Assembly (NCBI GenBank): GCA_015067715.1
Contig: SVLY01000011.1
Coordinates: 1-57,980, forward strand
Direction of reading: 5' to 3'
DNA from: Oscillospiraceae bacterium
Lineage (GTDB): Bacteria > Bacillota > Clostridia > Oscillospirales > QAMX01
Length of the DNA stretch: 57,980 nt
The notes below the pieces were generated by a model, which did no database searches, was not told the DNA's origin, and worked only from the letters and a program-made list of their open reading frames with translations. Shown piece after piece: positions 23,813 to 32,566 of this stretch (position 1 is its first letter; every line of letters begins with the position of its first letter). Both the position numbers and the translations under genes were made by a program.

Positions 23813-24060
23813 GCGACCAGGACCGCATTGCCCGGGATATTCAAAGGCTGTTCAAAACCGCCCCCTTCGTTCACGTCAACGTAAAAATGACGGCGCCCCG
23901 GGTGGAGCTGAAAAACTCCCCTGCCCGTATCGCCGCCGTTTATCCCCACGTTTTCATCCTCGAAGAGACCACCACCGGCAGACTCCGCCGCCATTCAGCC
24001 CAGTACACAGACGTGCTCACAGGAAAGATCACCCTTACAGAACTCACCAAAACCGAATAG
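23809..24060 (+). CDS. Veg-like protein (DUF1021)
   Basis: An 83-residue small protein. The segment 'VELKNSPARIAAVYPHVFILEE' followed by 'RRHSAQYTDVLTGKITL' matches the Veg family pattern (B. subtilis Veg: ...YPSVFVV...VSYSYTDVLT...). Veg is a short SH3-like protein that stimulates biofilm formation through SinR and is highly expressed in vegetative cells. The assignment is by pattern, from memory. It is coupled to the 82-residue gene before it and followed by a perfect terminator. Confidence 0.75.
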   Translation: MSDQDRIARDIQRLFKTAPFVHVNVKMTAPRVELKNSPARIAAVYPHVFILEETTTGRLRRHSAQYTDVLTGKITLTELTKTE

Positions 24061-24069
24061 CAAAAAAAA

Positions 24070-24105
24070 TTACCGCCGGGACCAAAGACTTGGTCCCGGC
24101 GGTAA
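24070..24105. terminator. Terminator between convergent units
   Basis: TTACCGCCGGGACCAA and TTGGTCCCGGCGGTAA form a 16-bp perfect stem with a 4-base loop, flanked by an A run. It serves the Veg-like gene and possibly the opposing ABC operon. Confidence 0.88.
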
Positions 24106-24148
24106 AAACAGGTCGGAAGGTTTTTCTTTCAGGGGGCGTCCGAGGGGT

Positions 24149-25675
24149 TTAGTCGTCGATAACGCCGCCGTCCATGATGATCCTGAGATCCTCTGCGATC
24201 TCCTTGAGTTTTACAACGTTAACGGTAAAGCCGGCTTTTTCAATGGGGTCGTCGTCGAAGAGCACGGCGTACTGACGGCTGGTGACCTTGTAGAAGCTGA
24301 CCTTGGTGGTATAGTCAAAGTCCTTATACTTCAAAGTCATGCTGTAAGCGGGCTCGTCCTCGATAATGGGGAACTCGTCGCTCACAACAAGCTCGTCGTA
24401 CTTAACGCTGATACAGTCGGCATAGAGGTTTCTGCCGTTGTTCTCAGAGAGAATTGCGGAAACGCCGGTGGAATGGTCGGTGATCTGGGCGATCCAGGTA
24501 CCGGTGCCCTTGCCGGAGTCAACGGTATCGTCCAGAACCACGGTATAGTCGCCGGAGGGGGTGTGAATGTCCAGAGTTCCGGCCAGCTTGATATCGTGGA
24601 TCCATGCAAGGCCGCTTCTGAAGGACATTGCGTTCATGTCAACGTAGCCCGCCTCGCCGTAGCACATGTAGACGGTGTCGAATCCGTCCACCATCATGTA
24701 AACGACGCCTGCGGTGGGGCCGTTGGGAGTGCCAATGCGGTACGTCAGATCGCCGCCGACAAGGTTGAACTCTACAGTGGCGCAATTGTCAAAGCCGTAC
24801 TGGGTAAGCTCCTCTGCGGTGGGAGCAACGGCACAGACCTGGGCAACCTGGGTGTTGACGAACTGCTCGAGCATCTGGGTGCCGATGATATCGTCGTTGA
24901 CGTAGCAGGAATAGGGAGAGGTCATGTAGAAGTTGGTGTAGATAAGCTCACCGACCTCGTCGCTCTTAAAGCTGTCGAAACGGGAGAACTTGATGACCTC
25001 GCCGGCGCGGTTTGTGAGAGTTATGTGGCGTACCTCGTCGTAATAGGTGCCGAAGTTGGGGAGTATCTCGGTGCTGAGGAAGAATGCGGGGCCGCCAAGG
25101 AAGGTACCGGCATCGAGAGTTTCAATGAGGTAGACCTCGGGGGTCTCGTCGGAAAGAACGCGGCAGTAATAACCCTCGCCGGAGACGATCTTGTTTCTGT
25201 CACCGATAAGAACCCTGACAGTCTCGGCCTCCTCGGCATAGTCGTAAGGCTCGGCAACAACGACGGTGGCAGACTCAAGGTCCAGACCGTACTGAGCGTA
25301 ATCCTCGGGAGCCTCGTCCACCAGCTCCAAAGCGGTGAGAGAGGTGAGACGCTCAAAGACCTTTTCCATGTTGTAGGGCTCGTAGTAGCCGTACTTGTCC
25401 ATCTGGTCAAACTGACCGTCGTCCCAGAAATAGTACTGGGGCTCGGCGCCCTCTTCGGCATCCTCGCCGGGTTCGAGCTTACCGATGAAATACTGGTAGG
25501 TCTGGCCGGGCTCAACAATGCCCACCATGGAATAGTCCACGGGATCCAGGTCAAGGATCTTTATTGTGCCCTTGCTCTCGTCGTCGGGAATGATCTGTTC
25601 AAGAATGAACCAGCCCAGCAGAAGCAGGACAACGATAATTCCCACGAAAACGATCTTTTTTACCTGTTTTTTCAT
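24149..25675 (-). CDS. DUF4340 domain protein of Gld-type ABC exporter
   Basis: A 508-residue protein anchored by one N-terminal helix (about 8-28, 'IVFVGIIVVLLLLGWFIL'), with a large extracytoplasmic region made of repeated beta-rich DUF4340-type units. The start ATG at 25675 overlaps the TAA of the preceding gldG-like gene by one base. DUF4340 proteins regularly follow GldG-like proteins and are thought to form the outer part of this ABC system; the substrate is unknown. It is the last gene of the four-gene operon. Confidence 0.85.
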   Translation of the reverse strand: MKKQVKKIVFVGIIVVLLLLGWFILEQIIPDDESKGTIKILDLDPVDYSMVGIVEPGQTYQYFIGKLEPGEDAEEGAEPQYYFWDDGQFDQMDKYGYYEPYNMEKVFERLTSLTALELVDEAPEDYAQYGLDLESATVVVAEPYDYAEEAETVRVLIGDRNKIVSGEGYYCRVLSDETPEVYLIETLDAGTFLGGPAFFLSTEILPNFGTYYDEVRHITLTNRAGEVIKFSRFDSFKSDEVGELIYTNFYMTSPYSCYVNDDIIGTQMLEQFVNTQVAQVCAVAPTAEELTQYGFDNCATVEFNLVGGDLTYRIGTPNGPTAGVVYMMVDGFDTVYMCYGEAGYVDMNAMSFRSGLAWIHDIKLAGTLDIHTPSGDYTVVLDDTVDSGKGTGTWIAQITDHSTGVSAILSENNGRNLYADCISVKYDELVVSDEFPIIEDEPAYSMTLKYKDFDYTTKVSFYKVTSRQYAVLFDDDPIEKAGFTVNVVKLKEIAEDLRIIMDGGVIDD

Positions 25676-27174
25676 TAGCGGTTCTTCCTCCTCTGCCAGA
25701 CCACGATGCCCATGGCCAGAACTGCCACAGGAATGAGGCAAAGCAGCACGAGCACCAGAGTGCGGTTGTTACCGGTGACGGTAAGAGCCGGGTCGGTGTA
25801 CTTTTTGGCGGTGACGCTGACGGTGGTGCTGGCCTTGTTGAACTGGGAGAACACGTTGGTGAACAGCTGCATATTGCCGTAGCTCTCGGTGTTCACAAAG
25901 GCTTCGTCAAAGACGTAGGCGGAAGAGAGGAACAGAAGGTTTCTCTCCACGGAGGTCTTGCCCTCAACGCTGGTGGCGCGGACGTGGATCGCGGCGGAGA
26001 AGCTGCCTGCAAGGTCGCCGGCAACGGGCTCGTAGCTTTCAAGGGTGACGCCGGGCTGGACGACCTTACCGTAGGAATAGCCGGAGGAGTTCAGCAGGGA
26101 CACCGCAGTCATGCCGCCCTTTTCGTCCCAGAGCATACGCATAACACGGGAGTAGGGAGCCACGACGTACTGGGTGGAGTTCAGATTGGTGGCAAGCTTG
26201 CTGTCCACGTTGGAGGGAACGGAGGTGATGATGTTGGCGTAGTTGTTGTTAACGCGGAAGTTGGCGTCACAGACAACGGCCTCTTCAAAGGCAACGCCGT
26301 ATTCACGGAAGAGCAGCTCCAGGTTGGGCAGCTTGGTGATGGCGCTGCTGTGGAGGAAGACGAAGTTGCTCCAGCCGTTGAGGTATTTCTCAAGCTTGTC
26401 GATCTCTTCCTCGGAGTAGTCCGTGGAGGGAGCGCTGAGTATGACCAGAGAAACGTCCTCGGGGATCTCGTTCATCATAAGGTTGACGAAAACAACGCGG
26501 TAGTTCGCGTCCTGGAGAAGCTCGCCGTAGCGGTTGGTGTTGTATTCGCCGTGGCCGTAAAGAATGGCGGCAAGGGGAAGGCTTTCGGTATCGGTGGTGA
26601 GGGTGACGAGGGCGTTGGTGACTCTTCTTTCGATATAGACACCGCTTACCTCTTCATGGGTCTCGTCGTACCAGTAGTAGATATCGTCGTTGGCGATGAA
26701 AGTGTAGTTGTCGGGGTTGGTCTCGTCCTGGACGATAATGTCGCCCTTGGAGAGCGCGATCTCAGCCTCGTAGGTCTGAGCAAAGGTGGGGTTGCGCAGG
26801 GGGTCAACAAAGTTCACCTTGACGTTGCCGGAGGAGTTTACTTCGTACTTTTTGAGGATCTCGGCCATTTCGTTGCCGTAGATCTCGGTGCGGAACTCTT
26901 CCTCGGTCATGAGAACGTTGATGCTGATCTCGCGGTCGAGACCCTTGATTATATCCACGGTCTCGTCGGAGATGGTCATACGCTTTTCGCTGGTCATGTC
27001 GAAATTAATGCCGTAGTAATCGGTGAGAATGCTGACGACAACGTTCAGAAGAATGACAGCGGCAATGACGACGACGGTGAAGATGGTGGCAACTGTGCCA
27101 TACTTAAAGCGCTGTTTTTTCAGCTTGAAATCATACGCCTTGATCTTTTCGCCCAGGGATTTGGTTTCTTTCAT
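25675..27174 (-). CDS. GldG-like ABC exporter auxiliary protein
   Basis: A 499-residue protein with an N-terminal helix (about 27-50), a large extracytoplasmic domain (about 55-470) and a C-terminal helix (about 475-493). It matches the GldG/'ABC-type uncharacterized transport' family: after the first helix it reads 'YGINFDMTSEKRMTISDETVDIIKGL', a family hallmark, then an IFT52-like region with 'AAILYGHGEYNT' and 'VSLVILSAPSTDYSEEEIDKLEKYL'. In Bacteroidetes GldG works with GldA and GldF in gliding or secretion; in Clostridia the role is unknown. Confidence 0.88.
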   Translation of the reverse strand: MKETKSLGEKIKAYDFKLKKQRFKYGTVATIFTVVVIAAVILLNVVVSILTDYYGINFDMTSEKRMTISDETVDIIKGLDREISINVLMTEEEFRTEIYGNEMAEILKKYEVNSSGNVKVNFVDPLRNPTFAQTYEAEIALSKGDIIVQDETNPDNYTFIANDDIYYWYDETHEEVSGVYIERRVTNALVTLTTDTESLPLAAILYGHGEYNTNRYGELLQDANYRVVFVNLMMNEIPEDVSLVILSAPSTDYSEEEIDKLEKYLNGWSNFVFLHSSAITKLPNLELLFREYGVAFEEAVVCDANFRVNNNYANIITSVPSNVDSKLATNLNSTQYVVAPYSRVMRMLWDEKGGMTAVSLLNSSGYSYGKVVQPGVTLESYEPVAGDLAGSFSAAIHVRATSVEGKTSVERNLLFLSSAYVFDEAFVNTESYGNMQLFTNVFSQFNKASTTVSVTAKKYTDPALTVTGNNRTLVLVLLCLIPVAVLAMGIVVWQRRKNR

Positions 27175-27194
27175 TGTTGCGGCATCTCCTTTCT

Positions 27195-27899
27195 TTAAGC
27201 GTAGCGGCGCTTGTCCAGCATTCTTACGGTGAGGAACAGGAACACGGCGGCAATGCTGAAGTAATACAGAATGTCGGAGAGGTCAAACAGACCGTAGGTG
27301 AAGCTTTCGTATCTGGCGAAAATGGAGACCCAGTTTACAACGATGCTCACAGCCTTGACCTCGACCTCTGCCACCAGAGTGTCCACGAGCCACAGACCGA
27401 TAAGGATCGCCCAGCTGATAAGAGCGGAGACGAGCTGGTTTTCGGTGGTGGAGGAGACGAAAAGGCCGATGGCAATAAAGGAGCTGGCGGCAAAGATTAT
27501 TGCCACGTAGTTGCCGATGATGGCCCAGTATTCCGCAACGGAGCAGACGGAAAGAATGACGGGGATGAGGAAGGTGCCGATCATGGAGATAAGGAAAACG
27601 GCCAGAGCGGCAAAGTATTTGCCAAGCACGATGTCCACGATGCGGAGGGGAACGGTGTAGAGAAGCTGGTCGGTCTTAAGCTTTTTCTCTTCGCTCATAA
27701 GGCGCATGGTGAGGATGGGGGCCAGGAAGGCCAGACCCAGCAGCAGCCAGTAGAAAATGCCCTTGACGTCCGAAGAGCCGGTCTCGACGTTCATGTAGTA
27801 GAAGCAGAGGTTCATAACGAGAATGACAACGCCGGAGAAGGCGTAGCCTATGGGCGTGGTGTAAAACGCCCGGAGATCTCTTTTAAAAACAGCAAACAC
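27195..27899 (-). CDS. ABC transporter permease (GldF-like, ABC-2 type)
   Basis: A 234-residue integral membrane protein with six helices. It starts 'MFAVFKRDLRAFYTTPIGYAFSGVVILVMN', the typical ABC-2/GldF opening, in which a permease's first helix follows a short RDL...F motif. 'LTMRLMSEEKKLKTDQLLYTVPL' is the conserved cytoplasmic loop after helix 2. It pairs with the ATPase gene three bases upstream and forms the membrane channel. Confidence 0.9.
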   Translation of the reverse strand: MFAVFKRDLRAFYTTPIGYAFSGVVILVMNLCFYYMNVETGSSDVKGIFYWLLLGLAFLAPILTMRLMSEEKKLKTDQLLYTVPLRIVDIVLGKYFAALAVFLISMIGTFLIPVILSVCSVAEYWAIIGNYVAIIFAASSFIAIGLFVSSTTENQLVSALISWAILIGLWLVDTLVAEVEVKAVSIVVNWVSIFARYESFTYGLFDLSDILYYFSIAAVFLFLTVRMLDKRRYA

Positions 27900-27902
27900 A
27901 GG

Positions 27903-28847
27903 TCATGCCTCCTTGGACTTATCTTCCGTGAGCTTGATGAAGATGTCCTCAAGCGAAGCGGAAAGGGGGTTGAGCATAAGGACGGGGTAACCGGCCTTGG
28001 CGCAGGAGTTGAACAGCAGACGGCGAACGTCGGTGTTGTTCTTTGAGCCGATAATGAAATCGCTGGTCTCTTCTTCCATGACGCCCTCGAAAACGACCTC
28101 GTTCATCTCGGGGATGGCGCGCAGAAGAGCCTCGGCCTTGTCCCGGGGAGCGGCGATCCTGAGCTGCATACGCTGGTTTCTCTCAACGTATCTGGAAAGG
28201 CTCTGGGGAGTATCGTCCGCAATGATCTGGCCGTTGTTGATAACCAGAACTCTCTGGCAGATGGCCTGGACCTCGGGGAGGATGTGGCTGGAGAGGATGA
28301 CGGTACGCTGGCGGCCGAGGACCTTGATAACGTTTCTGATCTCAACGATCTGAATGGGGTCAAGACCCACGGTGGGCTCGTCCAGAATGAGGACCTCGGG
28401 GTCGCCGATAAGGGCCTGAGCAAGACCGACACGCTGTTTATAGCCCTTGGAGAGGTTCTTGATCATTCTCTTGTAAACGCCGGTGATGCCGGCCTGTTCG
28501 CATATATCGGCAACGTGGCTCTTTCTGTTCTTATCAACGCCCTTAAGGTCGCAGATAAAGTCCAGATATTCGTTAACGCTCATGTCCATGTAGAGCGGAG
28601 GCTGTTCGGGAAGATATCCGATGTGCTTTTTAGCCTCCATGGGATCCTCAAGAATGTCGATCCCGTTGATTTTTGCGGAACCCGCGGTGGCGGAGAGATA
28701 TCCCGTGACGACGTTCATCGTCGTGGATTTACCGGCTCCGTTCGGTCCCAAAAAGCCGACAAGCTCACCATCGTTGATGGTGAAAGAAATGTCGTTGACC
28801 GCTTTTTTGTTACCATAGTGCTTGACTAAGTTGGTTACCTCGATCAT
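27903..28847 (-). CDS. ABC transporter ATP-binding protein (GldA-like)
   Basis: A 314-residue ATPase subunit. Walker A is 'GPNGAGKST' (34-42), Q-loop 'GYLPEQPPLY', ABC signature 'LSKGYKQRVGLAQAL' and Walker B 'VLILDEPTVGLDP', followed by the switch His in 'ILSSHIL'. About 85 extra C-terminal residues follow the NBD, as in GldA and CcmA-like exporters. It is the first gene of the operon with the permease, GldG-like and DUF4340 genes, which together make one exporter-like complex. Confidence 0.95.
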   Translation of the reverse strand: MIEVTNLVKHYGNKKAVNDISFTINDGELVGFLGPNGAGKSTTMNVVTGYLSATAGSAKINGIDILEDPMEAKKHIGYLPEQPPLYMDMSVNEYLDFICDLKGVDKNRKSHVADICEQAGITGVYKRMIKNLSKGYKQRVGLAQALIGDPEVLILDEPTVGLDPIQIVEIRNVIKVLGRQRTVILSSHILPEVQAICQRVLVINNGQIIADDTPQSLSRYVERNQRMQLRIAAPRDKAEALLRAIPEMNEVVFEGVMEEETSDFIIGSKNNTDVRRLLFNSCAKAGYPVLMLNPLSASLEDIFIKLTEDKSKEA

Positions 28848-28928
28848 ATGGCTTTCCTTCCTGTTGATAATTGACCTAAGATTTATTATATCATGCTATG
28901 TCAATCTTGTGTTACTATTTTGTTAACT

Positions 28929-28955
28929 AAAAACCCTTTATCTTAAAGAGTTTTT
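28929..28955 (-). terminator. Weak terminator-like hairpin
   Basis: AAAAACcCTTTA pairs imperfectly with TAAAGaGTTTTT, just downstream of the DERA-like gene on the minus strand. AT-rich and short; low confidence. Confidence 0.4.
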
Positions 28956-28963
28956 AACCCGCG

Positions 28964-29665
28964 TCAGAAGATATCTCTCTGGGGAAGCTGAATGGGGCGC
29001 TCAGCGGCCTGGTCCAGTATCTGGGCCGAATAGGGGGTTATCACCCAGTCCGCTCCGGCATCCACAAGCTCTTCCACCTGGGCAAGGGTGCGTATGCCGC
29101 CGTTGGCGATGCATTTCACCCGGTTTCCCAGCATATCCCGGATGCGGGCGATCTCCTCCGGGCGGGTGCCCGTGGCGCCGTAGCCCGTTGCGGTGATTAT
29201 GCCCGTGGCGCCGATATTGTCCGCGATCTTGCAGGCAATTTTAAAGAATCTGTCGTTGAGAAAACAACTGTCGAAGGCCACGTAAACGGGAATGCCCCGT
29301 CTGAAGGCCGTGAGTGTGACGGCTTTGAGATCCTGCTCGGCATACTCAAACTTTTCGGAAACCAGCCTGCCCATGTTTGCAACGGCAATTATCTCCTTTG
29401 CGCCGTCGTCGATGAGCTTCTGGGTCTCGGCGACCTTGATGGAGGTGTCCGTTGAGCCGTGGGGAAAGGCAACTGCCGCAACAACGGGTCTGCCGCTTCC
29501 TCTCAGGTGGCGCTCGGCATCCGCAACGTCACAGGGACGAACACAGAGGCTCCGAAGATTCCGGGAAGCAACCAGAGAGCTCCCCTCCTTCAGCGCGGCA
29601 GAGCCGCAGTCCGGGCGCATAAGATTGTGCGAAAGATACCCCGCAAGCTTACTTGCAGATAACAT
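28964..29665 (-). CDS. DeoC/DERA-like protein lacking key catalytic residues
   Basis: A 233-residue TIM-barrel protein clearly related to deoxyribose-phosphate aldolase: 'LSHNLMRPD' aligns with IDHTLLKPD, 'SLCVRPCDV' with SVCVNPCYV, 'AFPHGSTDTSIKVAET' with GFPLGANTTEVKAFET, and 'VKCIANGGIRT' with VKAAGGIRT. However, the Schiff-base lysine (usual KTSTGF) reads 'IITATGYG', Ile157, and the essential Asp (usual DMVINIG) reads 'IIAVANMG', Ile93. Only the second lysine (K184) is kept. It is unlikely to be a standard DERA. It ends the lexA-led gene run, 34 bases after a CYTH gene. Confidence 0.75.
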   Translation of the reverse strand: MLSASKLAGYLSHNLMRPDCGSAALKEGSSLVASRNLRSLCVRPCDVADAERHLRGSGRPVVAAVAFPHGSTDTSIKVAETQKLIDDGAKEIIAVANMGRLVSEKFEYAEQDLKAVTLTAFRRGIPVYVAFDSCFLNDRFFKIACKIADNIGATGIITATGYGATGTRPEEIARIRDMLGNRVKCIANGGIRTLAQVEELVDAGADWVITPYSAQILDQAAERPIQLPQRDIF

Positions 29666-29699
29666 TATATATTCCGCCTTTTTTTATTTTTTACCGGGC

Positions 29700-30308
29700 T
29701 TACAGCCCTCTATGTGAAAGCCTGTAGAGCTCGCACCGCGCCCGCTTTGACTTGGGCTGGGGCTCGAGGCTGTATTTTTCTTTCAGATAGCTTTCCAAAC
29801 TGCCAAGGGCGGCTTCGTCTCCCGAGATCAGCTCGCCTTCGGCCTCGAAAAAGATATTGTCCTCTCCTCCAAGCCAGCCGCCGTCCAGAGCAAGCTCGAT
29901 CTCCGCGCCAAATACGGAGACCCTCTTTTCCCGCCGCAAAAACTCCGCCCGAACTCCGGGAACGGGAGCTCCCGCGCGGTCAAAAAAACCGTCGAGGGAA
30001 AATTCCTTTCTCATCCGGGCAACGCCCTCTTCAACGGAGTCAGCGTCAATCTCGTATTCCGTCCGGGAAAACACCCCATTCTCAAGGGACCCGTCCAGTT
30101 TAAGGGTGACCCTGCCCCGTCCGGACTCCCAACGGAACCGGAGAGATGCGGAGCTGCTCTTCGCGAGGCCGGGAAGATCGTAATAGACCGAGCGCTGCTC
30201 CAGAACACGCTCCTCTCCCCCGGCAAAAAGGGGGTCGGCGGCGATCCGCTCCAAAACCTCTGCCGATGGGGCAGAAAGCTTTATCTCAAGCTCTTTTCCG
30301 GGCTTCAT
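29700..30308 (-). CDS. CYTH-domain (triphosphate tunnel) protein
   Basis: A 202-residue protein with the CYTH start signature E-x-E-x-K in 'GKELEIKL' (residues 4-11), then the alternating charged strands of a triphosphate tunnel fold: 'SVYYDLPG', 'ASLRFRWESGRGRVTLKLDG', 'RTEYEID', 'AEIELALDGG', 'IFFEAEGEL'. Family members hydrolyse inorganic triphosphate, thiamine triphosphate or ATP to cAMP, using a divalent metal; the substrate here is unknown. The start overlaps the end of the P-type-ATPase-like gene by four bases, so the two are coupled. Confidence 0.85.
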   Translation of the reverse strand: MKPGKELEIKLSAPSAEVLERIAADPLFAGGEERVLEQRSVYYDLPGLAKSSSASLRFRWESGRGRVTLKLDGSLENGVFSRTEYEIDADSVEEGVARMRKEFSLDGFFDRAGAPVPGVRAEFLRREKRVSVFGAEIELALDGGWLGGEDNIFFEAEGELISGDEAALGSLESYLKEKYSLEPQPKSKRARCELYRLSHRGL

Positions 30309-32524
30309 TTGTCGCTGTGGCTCTTGCGGTGGCGGATGATCGCGCCGCCGAGCTCGTAGATCATAAGGCTGACCGCGCCGGGAACAAGGGTGAGGGGAAT
30401 GTGCTTATAGGGCAGAGCCTCCATGGAGAACACGCCGGAGATGCCGTTTACAACTGCGGGCAGAAGGACCGCAACGAACACAAGGGCGGTGGCCACGATG
30501 AACTTTACGCCTCCGGGCTCGTCCTTCAGGGAAATGCAGGATTTTCCCCAGACGCGGCAGATAAGGTTGTTTACCAGCATATAAAAACCGATGCAGACCA
30601 GCGCCGCGCTGCAGGCGCCGCCGGGCCCCACGACCTCCATAGTGTAATAGGAGCCGAAAATATAGGAAGCAAAAACGGCGGTACCCAGGCAGTTCAGAAT
30701 ATTCCAGCAGGCAAGCCCGTAGCCGGAGCTGATCGGCGGCTCTGCGGCGGTGCTTTTGCCCATCATAAGGGACATCATAAAGCCCTTGGTGGGTGCGACC
30801 TCCATTTTCGCGGTGAGAAGCATCTGAGGAAGGGGCAAAAGGGCGGTGAGCACCAGCATTGCGCCGATCCCAAAGGGCACGGAGCCGTAGGCCACAAGGG
30901 TGAAGAGTGAGACCAGCATGGCGCAGACGGGAGCGCAGAACATCTGGTACTCGCCCCGGCGGGCAACGGCGCAGACGGATCTGGCCACACGGGCAACAAG
31001 GGAAACGTCCTCAACGGAGCAGTTCCTGCCCACGAAATCTGTGCTCATATCTCCCCCTGAGGAGGACACCCGAACGTCCGCAAAGCGCAGAAGCTCGTCC
31101 GAGCCGGAACGGGAGGCGGCCATCACCACCCTGTCCGCAGAGAGCAGACGGACAAGCGCCCTGCGGTGGGGCGCGGCGGCCTCGGCGCAGAGCCTTGCAT
31201 GACGGGCGGCGCGCACCAGGTTTTCGTGGCGGAAGTTTTCAATTCTTGCCCCTGTGAGCACCTGGCTCATATCCCGGGCAACGCCCAGCTCACGGGCGTG
31301 GTAAAAAGCGCAGTTTTCGTTTTCTTCGCTGACGTAAACGGGCTCAACGCCAATGCCCTTCAGTTCTCTGACGCTCTCGCGGGCCTCTTCGGAGATGATG
31401 CAGTTCATGTGGAGCAGACCCACAAGAGTGAGCTCTCCCTCCCGCCCGGACTCCTCGGCAACCGCAAGGACCTCACGTCCGGCAGAATAGGTGCGGCGCA
31501 GATGAAGGCGGAGATGGCGCATATCCGCCTCCCCAAGGGGGTGCAGACCAAGCTCGTCCGCCTCGAAGCCGATATGGGGGAAAAGCGCGTCCGGCTTGCC
31601 GGCGTATACGGTACGCTGACGCCCCTCGCTGTCGGTATACGTGGCCGCGGCATAGCCCACCCCGGGGTCGTAGGGGTGAAATTCCGTAACGTGGAGAGCA
31701 AATCGGGAGTTGTGGTCGAAAAACGTGGTACGAAGGGCCCGGAGAAGCCCGTCGGTTATCTGCTGTCTGAAGCCGAATGCGGCGGAAAGTGCTCCGTCGT
31801 CGCAGACGTAGATGGCGGAAAGCAGGGGGTAGATCTCACCGAAGGTGAGCTCGGAAACGCCGTAGGCCTTACCTTTTATGTATACGCCGCCGGTCTCGGT
31901 GCCCTTTGAAGCAAAGAAGACCGATTTGTCCGCCAGAACGTATTTCACTCTTGCGGCCTCCCCCAGCTTGTTGGGGTCGCCCACTTCGATGTCCCGCTGT
32001 TTCAGGGCGACGATGCCCCCGGAGACGGCGATGACCGCAGGAAGCTCGACCCCCATCGCCGCCGATGCGGAAAGCACGGCAAAAACGCTGAGAAGAGTTC
32101 CGTATTCCCCAACACCGCCCCATATGGCGCGGATAAGGCAGACGATAACACAGACGATGCCCAGAGCAAGGGGGGCAAAGCGGAGCACAAGGGCCATGCG
32201 AAGGCCGTTCTCGGTATATTTTCCGGTGTAGACTGAATACATAAGCCGTCTGAAGGCGGCTCTGTCAAGGCTCATAAGGTCACGGTGCTGTCTTTCTGCG
32301 CCGAAAACGCAGATCCCCGCCACCAAAAGACAAACCGCCGCGGCAATTGCCTCTGCCACACGGTCGCCTAAAAACAGCATCAGCACGGCGCAAACGCCGA
32401 AAAGCGCCGACGCTAAAAGCTCCGCGCTTATAACAAGACTCATCATATCCCCAAGGGCAAGCCTGGATTTTGCCGGCTTTTCTTCGGGGGTATTGTTTTC
32501 TGAAAGTTTTTCCTGGGTAAGCAT
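30305..32524 (-). CDS. Degenerate P-type ATPase-like membrane protein
   Basis: A 739-residue membrane protein with P-type ATPase layout: four N-terminal helices (about 25-75 and 108-170, the last with 'GVELPAVIAVSGG' in place of PEGLP), a cytoplasmic region (about 175-525), and about six C-terminal helices. The catalytic signatures are altered: 'LADKSVFF' (199-203) replaces DKTGT; 'VYVSEENE' (397-402) replaces the TGD segment although 'EARESVRELKGIGVEPV' before it is typical; 'VMAASRSGSDELLRFAD' (467-483) replaces GDGxND. No A-domain with TGE exists: only about 35 residues separate helix pairs 1-2 and 3-4. I infer a non-pumping pseudoenzyme. Confidence 0.75.
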   Translation of the reverse strand: MLTQEKLSENNTPEEKPAKSRLALGDMMSLVISAELLASALFGVCAVLMLFLGDRVAEAIAAAVCLLVAGICVFGAERQHRDLMSLDRAAFRRLMYSVYTGKYTENGLRMALVLRFAPLALGIVCVIVCLIRAIWGGVGEYGTLLSVFAVLSASAAMGVELPAVIAVSGGIVALKQRDIEVGDPNKLGEAARVKYVLADKSVFFASKGTETGGVYIKGKAYGVSELTFGEIYPLLSAIYVCDDGALSAAFGFRQQITDGLLRALRTTFFDHNSRFALHVTEFHPYDPGVGYAAATYTDSEGRQRTVYAGKPDALFPHIGFEADELGLHPLGEADMRHLRLHLRRTYSAGREVLAVAEESGREGELTLVGLLHMNCIISEEARESVRELKGIGVEPVYVSEENENCAFYHARELGVARDMSQVLTGARIENFRHENLVRAARHARLCAEAAAPHRRALVRLLSADRVVMAASRSGSDELLRFADVRVSSSGGDMSTDFVGRNCSVEDVSLVARVARSVCAVARRGEYQMFCAPVCAMLVSLFTLVAYGSVPFGIGAMLVLTALLPLPQMLLTAKMEVAPTKGFMMSLMMGKSTAAEPPISSGYGLACWNILNCLGTAVFASYIFGSYYTMEVVGPGGACSAALVCIGFYMLVNNLICRVWGKSCISLKDEPGGVKFIVATALVFVAVLLPAVVNGISGVFSMEALPYKHIPLTLVPGAVSLMIYELGGAIIRHRKSHSDK

Positions 32525-32566
32525 AAGAAAAAAATTTCCTCTCCTGATGAAAAAAGGGGGCCGGAC

